From the NCBI GenBank assembly GCA_017550285.1, contig JAFZPP010000050.1:1-64000 (forward strand): a DNA stretch of 64,000 nt, written 5' to 3'. This document shows, piece after piece, positions 26,156-33,547 of this stretch (position 1 is its first letter; the number at the start of each line of letters is the position of its first letter). The stretch is from Oscillospiraceae bacterium (GTDB lineage Bacteria; Bacillota; Clostridia; Oscillospirales; Ruminococcaceae). Both the position numbers and the translations under genes were made by a program. The notes below the pieces were generated by a model. The model was not told the origin of the DNA, did not search any database, and saw nothing but the letters and a program-made list of their open reading frames with translations.

Positions 26156-26549
26156 GCCGGAGCATTACGGCACACAGACACTCGCCGATCTGACCGCGAT
26201 GCTCGAGGCAGAGGCTGAGCGGCTCGGCATTACGATTGAGTGTTATCAGTCGAACCACGAGGGCGATCTCGTCGATAAGATTCAGGCAGCCTACGGCACC
26301 GCGGACGGCATCCTGATCAATCCGGCAGCCTATACGCATACGAGCGTCGCGCTGCTGGATGCGGTCAAGGCAGTCTCGCTCCCGACCGTCGAGGTGCATA
26401 TCTCCGACCCCGATACGCGCGACGAGTTCCGGAAGATTTCGTATATCCGGCAGGCGTGCATCGCAACCGTCAAGGGCAAGGGCTTCTCCGGCTACATCGA
26501 AGGACTGCATATCCTTGTGAATGCTGTATCGCATCGTGATGATTTATAA
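26103..26549 (+). CDS. aroQ: 3-dehydroquinate dehydratase, type II
   Basis: The 148 residues dehydrate 3-dehydroquinate. The start is a GTG, fixed by GGAGG seven nt upstream and by the invariant N-terminus [22 protein letters not shown], in which the catalytic Tyr is present. Further signatures are [32 protein letters not shown] and VEVHISDP. The gene overlaps the 3' end of aroE-aroK by 53 nt in another frame. The locus has no type I AroD, so this is the dehydratase of the pathway. Confidence 0.96.
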   Translation: [148 protein letters not shown]

Positions 26550-26550
26550 T

Positions 26551-26597
26551 GAGGGCTCTGCCCTCATACTCCCGCCAAAGGGACATTATCCCTTTGG
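26551..26597 (+). terminator. Two consecutive hairpins after aroQ
   Basis: gagggc-tct-gccctc (26551-26565) is followed by ccaaaggga-cattat-ccctttgg (26575-26597), then a T-rich stretch. It probably terminates the aromatic transcript. Its form resembles the GC-rich intergenic hairpins elsewhere in the window but its sequence differs. Confidence 0.6.
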
Positions 26598-26722
26598 AAT
26601 CCCATTTTTAATAATCAAAAAGATGATTTCACTTACCGGATTACCGCAATATGCAGTAAACTATAATACAACAAAATGCGGTGTGCTATATTGAAATCAT
26701 CCGGAAGAGGGCGGGTTTCAGT

Positions 26723-26947
26723 ATGGTGTATCATCGGATCCGTGATTTGCGCGAGGATGCGGATATGAAGCAGCGCGATGTCGCGGCATATCTGCACTGT
26801 TCACAGCAGGTCTACAGCAACTATGAACTCGGGCAGCGCGATATCCCGACGGCGGTGCTGATCGCGCTTGCCGAGCTGCATCATACAAATGTCGATTATC
26901 TGCTCGGGCTGACCGATGTCCGCAGCTTCTATCCCGAGCTCAAATAA
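26723..26947 (+). CDS. XRE-family helix-turn-helix regulator
   Basis: The 74 residues are essentially one Cro/CI-type HTH: IRDLREDADMKQRDVAAYLHCSQQVYSNYELGQRDIPTAVLIALAELHHTNVDYLLGLTD. The start is the ATG at 26723 (agaggg upstream); a GTG 14 codons earlier is less likely. A TATAAT (26662-26667) lies upstream but its -35 is poor. The gene stands alone, and its targets cannot be told from the sequence. Confidence 0.85.
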   Translation: MVYHRIRDLREDADMKQRDVAAYLHCSQQVYSNYELGQRDIPTAVLIALAELHHTNVDYLLGLTDVRSFYPELK

Positions 26948-26948
26948 A

Positions 26949-26985
26949 CACCGCAGAGCCGTTGCTTTGGCTCTGCGGTGTTTTT
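26949..26985. terminator. Bidirectional terminator
   Basis: A perfect 12-bp stem (caccgcagagcc and its complement, 8-nt loop) with T5 downstream, between the HTH gene and the convergent solute-binding gene. Confidence 0.9.
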
Positions 26986-26989
26986 GCGC

Positions 26990-28579
26990 TCAGTCAAACG
27001 TGTATTCCGGATATTGCCACTGTATATCGTACTTGCTGTTCGCAAGACTTTCAGCATAGCTTTCACCTTGGTTGAGATAGCGGCTGAGCATATGGGTCTC
27101 CAGTTCCATTTTCAGATACGGATCCTGATCTTTATAAATGCTGCCGTAATCCAGAGATTTGATGTTATTGTGCAGCACGGCAAATTCAGACTGTCCGCCG
27201 AGCAGCGGATTCGGAATGTTCATGCTGCTCATGACCTTCTGGTTATTGACAAATGCCGGCGAACCGTATGCTTTGGCATAATTTTCAGAAAATGCCTTCA
27301 TCGTTTCCGGATTGACAACAAAATCATAGATGAAATCATGCGCCATAGTCTTGTTATTGCAATAAGGCGAGAGCATAATCCAGTTGCCGCCCCAGTACCA
27401 TGAACAGGGACCCTCTGTGATATTGTATTTGCCGTAGGTCTCGCCTTCTTCGCCGCCCTCGGCGTTATAGAGCATGGCTCTGTTTCCGAGACACCATGAG
27501 GAGAAGAAGTATCCGAGTGCAGAATTATCCTGTCCGACCTTATACCACTGATCGCTCCATTGATCGGCATCGGTGATATAGCCGTTATCATGGTACATTT
27601 TGATGAGATTCGCAGTCGGTTTGAAATCATCCAGAATCTTCACATGGTTGTCCGCGGAGCGCGTCAGGGTGACCGAACTAAATTGAAGCGCCTGCCAGAG
27701 ATCGGCGTAAGTCGCAACCATTGCGGTCCCGCCGGCGGTGACCGTCTTGAGCTTTTCGGCAGTTTCGGTGAATGTATCCCAGTTGCAGACAAGATTCTGC
27801 ATTTCCGCCGGTGTTTTTACGCCGAGATATTTTTCTGCCAGATCGCTGCGGTAGACATAGCCGCCCGGAGAGACCTGCCATGCGACGCCCTTCTGCACAC
27901 CGCTTCTGTCTTTGCCGACCGTCAGCGTATACGGATAGCAGTTTTCAAAATCCTTTTCGGTAAATCCGAGCTCGGAAAGCGGTGCGGAATATATCGGATC
28001 ATCCTTATATTGACGAATCCAGTCGTCCGCGGCAATATAAAGGTCGATATCGGTACCGGAATCAATCTTCGCAGCGAGCTGCTGGGACATATTATAACCG
28101 ACGGTATCAATCAAAACCGTTTTCACCTTGCCCTGATATTCCGGATGCAGCGTCATGAACTGGTCGATCATCACATTGACCTCATCATTTGTCCAGAAGG
28201 CAATCGTCAGCGTATCGCCGTCGTCGGTAATGCCCGCTTTCGGTGCATTCGGCATCAGATCATGCCAGCTTGTCGGCTGCTGCGCAACGGTATTGGCTGT
28301 GTAGTACAGCAGAATCAGTTGTGCATCCTCCGCAGTGAGTGCGCCGTCACCGTTGACATCGGCGCGTTCTGCATCGTCCGGAAAGATCGCGTTGTACTTG
28401 CCTGCAACGAGCTCGGCATAAGCATTCAGCGCGAACTGTGCATCCTCGACCGAGACGACGCCGTCCATCAGGGCATCGCCGCGCAATGCGGCTTCGACCG
28501 GTGTGCCGGCGGCAGTCATACCGGTGCAGAGGAGCAGTGCAGAAGCAGCTGCTGCGATTCGTTTGTGCATTTGTTTCAT
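26990..28579 (-). CDS. Extracellular solute-binding protein with an N-terminal dockerin-type module
   Basis: The 529 residues start with a signal peptide (1-30, ending TPVEA). Residues 34-96 carry two Ca-binding dockerin-type repeats (DALMDGVVSVEDAQFALNAYAEL and DVNGDGALTAEDAQLILLYYT). From about 120 on it reads as a family 1 solute-binding protein of sugar ABC importers (LTIAFWTNDEVNVMIDQFMTLHPEY, DIDLYIAADDWI, PGGYVYRSDLAEKYLG, WYWGGNWIML). There is no clear lipobox, so the dockerin rather than a lipid may hold it at the surface by binding a cohesin. No permease or ATPase genes lie nearby. Confidence 0.85.
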   Translation of the reverse strand: MKQMHKRIAAAASALLLCTGMTAAGTPVEAALRGDALMDGVVSVEDAQFALNAYAELVAGKYNAIFPDDAERADVNGDGALTAEDAQLILLYYTANTVAQQPTSWHDLMPNAPKAGITDDGDTLTIAFWTNDEVNVMIDQFMTLHPEYQGKVKTVLIDTVGYNMSQQLAAKIDSGTDIDLYIAADDWIRQYKDDPIYSAPLSELGFTEKDFENCYPYTLTVGKDRSGVQKGVAWQVSPGGYVYRSDLAEKYLGVKTPAEMQNLVCNWDTFTETAEKLKTVTAGGTAMVATYADLWQALQFSSVTLTRSADNHVKILDDFKPTANLIKMYHDNGYITDADQWSDQWYKVGQDNSALGYFFSSWCLGNRAMLYNAEGGEEGETYGKYNITEGPCSWYWGGNWIMLSPYCNNKTMAHDFIYDFVVNPETMKAFSENYAKAYGSPAFVNNQKVMSSMNIPNPLLGGQSEFAVLHNNIKSLDYGSIYKDQDPYLKMELETHMLSRYLNQGESYAESLANSKYDIQWQYPEYTFD

Positions 28580-28614
28580 GATGTTTTCCTTTCTGTCATA
28601 AGTATATTTGACAA

Positions 28615-29007
28615 TTAAAATTTGACGGTGCGCGGCGGCGCGGTGAAGGAGCTGAATGTTGCTTCTGCGGATTTGAAATACAGCACTTCCGTATTGTCAT
28701 CCTCTGCGGAATACATCGCTTGAAGCTGCGGATACTGCGCAAGCATATGCTGCTTTGCCTCGATGCGGTCATCGCGGACAAGCTCGCCTGCAACGCGCAG
28801 CCATACGCCGTTCATGAAGGCGCAGAGCTCTGCCTTCGGGTTTGCCTGAAGCTGCTTTGAAACAGCCTTGACCTTGCCGGTCTGGATATAGAGCTTGCCC
28901 TCGAACAGATCGACTGTGCCGAACGGACGGACACGCGGCTGATCGCCCTCGACGGTTGCGAGATAATAAGTACCTGCGGCTTTCAGAAAATCGTATACCT
29001 CCTGCAT
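28615..29007 (-). CDS. Pyridoxamine 5'-phosphate oxidase-family (FMN-binding split-barrel) protein
   Basis: The 130 residues match the small FMN-binding split barrel: YDFLKAAGTYYLATVEGDQPRVRPFGTVDLFEGKLYIQTGKVKAVSKQL and FMNGVWLRVAGELV. The substrate is unknown; these proteins often reduce flavins or quinones or bind haem or F420. The ATG at 29007 is set by AAAGGAGG, itself inside a longer open frame. It is 35 nt upstream of the solute-binding gene on the same strand. Confidence 0.85.
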   Translation of the reverse strand: MQEVYDFLKAAGTYYLATVEGDQPRVRPFGTVDLFEGKLYIQTGKVKAVSKQLQANPKAELCAFMNGVWLRVAGELVRDDRIEAKQHMLAQYPQLQAMYSAEDDNTEVLYFKSAEATFSSFTAPPRTVKF

Positions 29008-29056
29008 GTCGGAACCTCCTTTCTGCATGATTTGGCGGATATATCGGAAGCGAAGC

Positions 29057-29752
29057 TCAGCCCTCGGTCATTTTCACGGAAATGATACCGGCGGTTTTCT
29101 TCGCATGCTCCAGCAGAACATCCGATGTTGTGAATTTACGCGAATGCAGCGAGATATATGCCATATAGACATTTTTTTCGCTGTCATTCATTCGGGTCAC
29201 CTGTAGATTGTGGATCGCAAAGCCCTTGTCCTTGCTGTAGCGCAGGGTGCTGTCCAGTGCGTTTTTGTCGGTGTAAACCAGCTGCATATGGTATTCCGGC
29301 GTCTGCCGGATGCGGCTGCCGATATTGAACAGGAAAATTTCCACGCACAGCACAAAGATCACGGAGAGCAGCGCGCCCTCATAGAAGCCTGCGCCAATTG
29401 CCAGCCCGATGATACCGGATGCCCAGAGACCGGCAGCTGTGGTCAGACCTTTCAGCTTATGCGTACCGGTCAGGATGATCGTGCCGCCGCCGATGAAGCC
29501 CAGTCCGGAGACAAACTGTGCACCGAGACGGGAGAGATCGGTCGGATAGCGGCGGTTGACTGCAAGATAGATGCCGGTTGCCGAGACAACCGTCGCACCG
29601 ATGCAGACGAGAATATGCGTCCGGAAGCCTGCCGGACGGTTTTTGTAGGATCGCTCGATGCCGATTGCACCGCCGCAAAAAACCGCAAACAGCAGCCGCA
29701 CCAGAACGGAAAGCAGCGTGACATCGCGCAGAGGATCAAGAAAATGCAGCAT
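29057..29752 (-). CDS. MgtC/SapB-family membrane protein (downstream copy)
   Basis: The 231 residues have the MgtC signature GGAIGIERSYKNRPAGFRTHILVCIGATVVS, four to five TM helices to about residue 135 and a soluble ACT-like C-terminal domain (YHMQLVYTDKNALDSTLRYSKDKGFAIHNLQVTRM). Family members in pathogens act in Mg2+ limitation and restrain the F-ATPase; the role here is unknown. It follows a paralogue by 15 nt. Confidence 0.9.
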   Translation of the reverse strand: MLHFLDPLRDVTLLSVLVRLLFAVFCGGAIGIERSYKNRPAGFRTHILVCIGATVVSATGIYLAVNRRYPTDLSRLGAQFVSGLGFIGGGTIILTGTHKLKGLTTAAGLWASGIIGLAIGAGFYEGALLSVIFVLCVEIFLFNIGSRIRQTPEYHMQLVYTDKNALDSTLRYSKDKGFAIHNLQVTRMNDSEKNVYMAYISLHSRKFTTSDVLLEHAKKTAGIISVKMTEG

Positions 29753-29767
29753 ATGTACGCTCCTTTC

Positions 29768-30514
29768 TCATGAGATCAGCTCGCAGACAGAGCGGACACA
29801 GTCCAGCTCCGCGACGGACGAGATCAGTGCCGAATGCGAGCTGTTTTTCTTGCTGAGCCGGATAATCATAATTGCCGAAGGATTAAGCGCATCCTCCTGC
29901 TCCGAGCGCTCGATATCGAAATCATGGATTGCTGCGCCCAGACTGAGGATCGTTTTCGAGATCGTGCTGATATCTTCCATATCTCCGAATTCCACGGCGA
30001 TCGTGATATTCCGCATCCGGCGCTTGAATGCCGTCTCGACCGGCTGGAGCACCTCCATAGAGAAGATGATCAGCACCATGCCGATCAGGACGATCTCATA
30101 GAAACCGGCACCGGCTGCGATGCCGAGCGCCGCCGACGCGACAAGTCCGATTGCCGTCGTCAGACCGGAAACCTGCTGATGCACGGTGCCGATGATCGTG
30201 CCGCCTGCGAGGAAGCCGATGCCGCTGATGACCTGTGCAGCATAGCGCGTGCCGTCGAATTTGACATCTGCCGCATCCCAGAGCCATGCCCACTGCGTTT
30301 GCAGCAGCTCGTATTCATAGAGCGAGATCAGCATGGTCAGCGCAGCGCCGAGACTGACAAGCATATATGTACGCATGCCGGTATTGCGGCGCTTCTGCGA
30401 TCTGCCGAGACCGATCAGACCGCCCGCCGCCAGCGCAAGCAGCAGCCGGAGCAGAACGGAGCCGAACTGAAAGCCCCGCAGAGATTCAAAAAAATCTGTC
30501 AAAACAGGATTCAT
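29768..30514 (-). CDS. MgtC/SapB-family membrane protein (upstream copy)
   Basis: The roughly 248 residues have the MgtC core GGLIGLGRSQKRRNTGMRTYMLVSLGAALTM, GGTIIGTVHQQVSGLTTAIGLVASAALGIAAGAGFYE and a C-terminal ACT-like domain (NITIAVEFGDMEDISTISKTILSLGAAIHDFDIERSE). The ATG at 30514 is chosen; a TTG two codons upstream (30520) is possible. The ribosome site is poor (GGAG abuts the ATG). It is a paralogue of the next gene, with clearly different sequence. Confidence 0.88.
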   Translation of the reverse strand: MNPVLTDFFESLRGFQFGSVLLRLLLALAAGGLIGLGRSQKRRNTGMRTYMLVSLGAALTMLISLYEYELLQTQWAWLWDAADVKFDGTRYAAQVISGIGFLAGGTIIGTVHQQVSGLTTAIGLVASAALGIAAGAGFYEIVLIGMVLIIFSMEVLQPVETAFKRRMRNITIAVEFGDMEDISTISKTILSLGAAIHDFDIERSEQEDALNPSAIMIIRLSKKNSSHSALISSVAELDCVRSVCELIS

Positions 30515-30540
30515 CTCCAATCGAATTGCGATATAAATCT

Positions 30541-30569
30541 ATTTTATCATATTATTCCCGAAAAAGCAA
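30541..30569 (-). promoter_or_regulatory. Promoter of the MgtC pair
   Basis: On the minus strand, TTGCTT, 17 nt, TAAAAT, 27 nt before the start. It may drive the co-directional run mgtC-mgtC-oxidoreductase-solute-binding protein. Confidence 0.55.
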
Positions 30570-30685
30570 GCAGCGCACAACGGCAGATCGCAAGAAAAGA
30601 CATGTACCGCTTCATAAAGTCATAAAAATCCGTGCTTGGATATGCGAAAATTCATGCAAAACAGGAATTTTGTGAAATCTGTCTC

Positions 30686-30714
30686 TTGCACGGCAGATAA
30701 ATTTGTGCTATAAT
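30686..30714 (+). promoter_or_regulatory. carD promoter
   Basis: TTGCAC, 17 nt, TATAAT with an extended TGC before the -10, 64 nt before the ATG. Confidence 0.75.
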
Positions 30715-30778
30715 GATAATAGGAAAATATCGTCCGTTGCGCTTTGAACGTGTTACATGAAAAGAGGGGAAACCGACT

Positions 30779-31318
30779 ATGAAACAAACCTATGAAGCCG
30801 GAATGCATGTCAGATACGGCGGAACAGGCATCTGTCTGATCGACCGGATCGAGGAGGTGCCGTATCCGGGACAGCAGCCGATGCGTCTTTGCTATGTGCT
30901 CAAGCCGGTTCGCAATTCCGGCATGGAGGTCTCGGTGCCGCTGGATAATGAAACGCTCTGCGCAAAGATGCAGCCGCTGCGCACACCCGAGGAAATTGAC
31001 CGGATGCTGGACGAAGCGGTGCAGGATACGCCGCCGACGTGGATCGAGGACCGGAAGCAGCGCAGCACGGAATTCAAGCGGATTCTTGCAGGCGGCGATG
31101 CGCCGACGCTGCTGCGGATGATTCACGGGATTCTGCGGCAGAAGGCGATTCTGAAAGCGGAAGGCAAACATCTGACCGCAATGGATGACAATGCGCGAAA
31201 GGATGCAGCGCGGATGCTGGATGAGGAATTCGGCTTCTCGCTCGGCATGAAGCCGGAGGAAGCGAGCAGATATATTTATGACAAACTGAGCGGGCAGTGC
31301 CCACCTCCGTTGCTCTAA
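30779..31318 (+). CDS. CarD-family transcription regulator
   Basis: The 179 residues carry an N-terminal CarD/TRCF RNA-polymerase-interacting domain (MHVRYGGTGICLIDRIEEVPYPGQQPMRLCYVLKP, VSVPLDN) and a C-terminal helical domain (LLRMIHGILRQKAILKAEGKHLTAMDDNARKDAARMLDEEFGFSLGM). CarD proteins bind the RNAP beta subunit and stabilise open promoter complexes. The last 10 residues (SGQCPPPLL and stop) are encoded by the first 31-nt unit of an intergenic repeat, so the native C-terminus may have been replaced. Confidence 0.88.
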   Translation: MKQTYEAGMHVRYGGTGICLIDRIEEVPYPGQQPMRLCYVLKPVRNSGMEVSVPLDNETLCAKMQPLRTPEEIDRMLDEAVQDTPPTWIEDRKQRSTEFKRILAGGDAPTLLRMIHGILRQKAILKAEGKHLTAMDDNARKDAARMLDEEFGFSLGMKPEEASRYIYDKLSGQCPPPLL

Positions 31319-31456
31319 AGGCGGGCAGCCCCCGCTGGCATTGATCTAAAGTTCTCAGGATGCGCATTTGCAAATCAGTTCGAACGCTCTCCTTCCTTCT
31401 TCCTCCTTTTTTCTCATTTTTTCATTGCACTTTTTACGATAATATGCTATTATAAT
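31290..31456 (+). repeat. Intergenic repeat element, copy A (two 31-nt units plus promoter)
   Basis: Two adjacent 31-nt units (31290-31320, 31321-31351) each begin gcgggcag and end in ctaaag. They are followed by ttctcagg, a tttgcaaatcag segment, a pyrimidine-rich tract and TTGCAC-N17-TATTAT (31425-31453). The whole is homologous, in reverse orientation, to 43062-43224. Unit 1 supplies the stop codon of carD. Confidence 0.85.
31425..31453 (+). promoter_or_regulatory. Outward promoter of repeat copy A
   Basis: TTGCAC, 17 nt, TATTAT. It points into the left end of the mobile element, where no plus-strand gene starts for 4 kb. It may have driven surE before the element inserted. Confidence 0.5.
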
Positions 31457-31567
31457 CGCGGCTTCTCCTAATTTCTCCATAAGGCTCAAAAAGCACGCAA
31501 AACCGCAGATATCAGTATTTATCAAGAATCAACTCTTGCTCAATTAGATGCTTTTTCCTGCATCATA

Positions 31568-31577
31568 GTTGACCAAA
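31568..31577 (+). other. Candidate left attachment core
   Basis: The decamer gttgaccaaa recurs at 39928-39937 just after the integrase gene, in the same orientation. The repeat is short; it is an inferred element boundary. Confidence 0.3.
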
Positions 31578-31620
31578 AGTTGCCCAAATTACAACAAGAC
31601 AGGCGAATGTATCAAGTGTA

Positions 31621-31658
31621 ACCCCCCATCAACAGATTACAGTCTGTTAGTGGGGGGT
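31621..31658. terminator. Strong hairpin near the element's left end
   Basis: accccccatcaacaga pairs with tctgttagtggggggt (16 bp, two mismatches, 6-nt loop). It lies about 100 nt beyond the stop of the minus-strand secreted-protein gene. The U-tract is weak, so termination is likely but not certain. The rest of the 437-bp gap holds the repeat element and the element junction and no gene. Confidence 0.5.
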
Positions 31659-31755
31659 TGCTATTAGATATACCTGAAAGCCGGTTCGTGTACAATAAAA
31701 TACTGACTGGCTTTTGGCTTCATGAACAATACAGATGTAGTTTAATCAAAACAAA

Positions 31756-33522
31756 TCATGATAATAATCTGCGTTTTAATAATGTCAAATCAACGGCATT
31801 TACTCTCTTATCTCCCGAAATATCAGAAAGCTGCAGTTGAATGTCAGAAAGCGCTTCCTCTGTTGTCAAGTAAGTACTAAGCAACACGGCATCAGTCCCT
31901 AAAACTTCACCGTTAAGATTGATGTCTCCCATTATTCTACACTGTTCCGCTTGATATAAGTAAGCGTTTAGATTACTGCGGACATCACTGACGCTAACAA
32001 TACCACCATCTTTTTCATCATAACTCTCAAGTCCATACTGTGGAATACAGTATTCAAATGATTCACTATTGTAATATAGATAGGAATCTTCATTCAATGC
32101 GTCTGGATAGTTTGAATCCCATACAAGAATTCGCACATCATAGCTTTTGTTATTTATTTTCCATGCGCCCAATTCTTGACCATAGCAAATCACTTTATGA
32201 GCACCGGTCTGTGTATTGAAAGTCAGTAGCAGAGGGGACTCTCCTTCCGGAACAAATTGTATAGTAGTGTTTGATGTGTCAGGAACATCCAAGTCAGGAG
32301 AATCATTCAATTCAAGAAGCTCTTCCAAAATTTCTTTGGCATCTTCTATTATTTGGACTTTCTCAGCATTTTCAGCCGTATTTGGCAGTACATAGAAATC
32401 GCCCTCTTTAGCGTGAACAAGTGTGCCGTTATTCCTTATAAACAGCGCCGAGCTTTCCACATATGATAAAGGTGGTATAAAACCTTTTAGCGACGAAGTC
32501 TTGGCATGAGTAATAAGATATGCTAAAGCTACCGCTGTTCCTGATGCAGTCGCAGTAAGTACTACGGTACCTATAGCAACTTTTCTATTATTTTGATTTC
32601 CGCCTTGTAGTTGTGTAATAGAAGGTTTACTGCCATTATCGCTTATGTTGTCGCTGGAACCGGTATTACTGTTGCCTCCTCCGGGAAGAAGCCACCACGG
32701 AAACAACAGCGGTATAACAGAGTCGCCGCTTTTATGAGAATTATCATTGCTGTTTTCCGAATCTTGTGATGAGGTATTATCTCCGGTATTTTCATTAGAA
32801 CCTGCTTCTGCTTCGGAATTTGCTTTTTCATCTTTTTGCTTTTTCTCTTTAGTACTGCTACGAATAAAATCATATATAATAAGACCATTTCCAAGGACTT
32901 CATATGATACATTATACGTTACATATTCTAACCATTCGCCATAACCATTTGAACAAGAAAGAGTAAGATTAAAACTGAAAGATGAGTCATGTATGCTGCC
33001 AGGTAACAGACTGCCGTTCCTATAATTAGTTGAGGAATTAACATATTTACTCAGTTGATTCAAGCCCTTTGTTTGATTTATATCTCTATACGACGGTGGT
33101 TTTACTTCCCATATATATGTAAGTGAATCTAAGTCTGATCTGTAGCTTATATCTGCAAATCCATATGCTCCATCGCTATACACGATTTTCAATTCGCCAT
33201 CATCAACTATGTTTGCTGGATTGTTCCAAATGTTGTTTTGTACTCTTTTGTGTATTTCATTATACGGAAGCTTGTCATAATTCTTTAATACCCACCAATT
33301 ATTACGCTGACTTTTGATATCAACATTGATATTGGGTTCATCTAAAACGTCATCCGCTGCTTCCAAATCGTCAAATTGAGTTCCGATTATAGGATCTTTT
33401 TCAAGCAACGTTGTTTGTGTAGAACTTGCTGCACAAACAGATTGAAAACATAATTCTGGAATAACCATCAGAATAGTAAGAAATACGCATATTATTCTTT
33501 TAAAGATATTTATCCTTTTCAT
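31756..33522 (-). CDS. Secreted dockerin protein with a nuclease-like motif
   Basis: The 588 residues begin with a signal peptide (1-32, KRIICVFLTILMVIP ... VCAAS). Residues about 108-165 contain GFADIS, then WEVKPP and QLSKYV. The D124-x14-E139-x-K141 spacing fits the PD-(D/E)xK nuclease core seen in toxin REase domains; this is a motif match by eye. An Asn/Ser-rich linker follows (225-315), then a hydrophobic helix (316-338), an about 190-residue domain, and two C-terminal dockerin repeats (533-551 and 567-587). The ATG at 33522 follows AGAGAG; a TTG 12 codons upstream overlaps the previous gene. It is AT-rich, unlike the flanks. A toxin role is a hypothesis. Confidence 0.65.
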   Translation of the reverse strand: MKRINIFKRIICVFLTILMVIPELCFQSVCAASSTQTTLLEKDPIIGTQFDDLEAADDVLDEPNINVDIKSQRNNWWVLKNYDKLPYNEIHKRVQNNIWNNPANIVDDGELKIVYSDGAYGFADISYRSDLDSLTYIWEVKPPSYRDINQTKGLNQLSKYVNSSTNYRNGSLLPGSIHDSSFSFNLTLSCSNGYGEWLEYVTYNVSYEVLGNGLIIYDFIRSSTKEKKQKDEKANSEAEAGSNENTGDNTSSQDSENSNDNSHKSGDSVIPLLFPWWLLPGGGNSNTGSSDNISDNGSKPSITQLQGGNQNNRKVAIGTVVLTATASGTAVALAYLITHAKTSSLKGFIPPLSYVESSALFIRNNGTLVHAKEGDFYVLPNTAENAEKVQIIEDAKEILEELLELNDSPDLDVPDTSNTTIQFVPEGESPLLLTFNTQTGAHKVICYGQELGAWKINNKSYDVRILVWDSNYPDALNEDSYLYYNSESFEYCIPQYGLESYDEKDGGIVSVSDVRSNLNAYLYQAEQCRIMGDINLNGEVLGTDAVLLSTYLTTEEALSDIQLQLSDISGDKRVNAVDLTLLKRRLLS

Positions 33523-33547
33523 ATGATACTCTCTTTCGTTTTTATTT

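Noticed and set aside
28585-28605. A CTGTCAT ECF-like box upstream of the solute-binding gene
   Set aside because: It lies on the plus strand, facing the wrong way, and has no matching -35 at 17 nt.
31290-31351. Tandem 31-nt units as a CRISPR array
   Set aside because: Two adjacent units with no spacers between them, and no cas genes. They fit an intergenic palindromic repeat instead.
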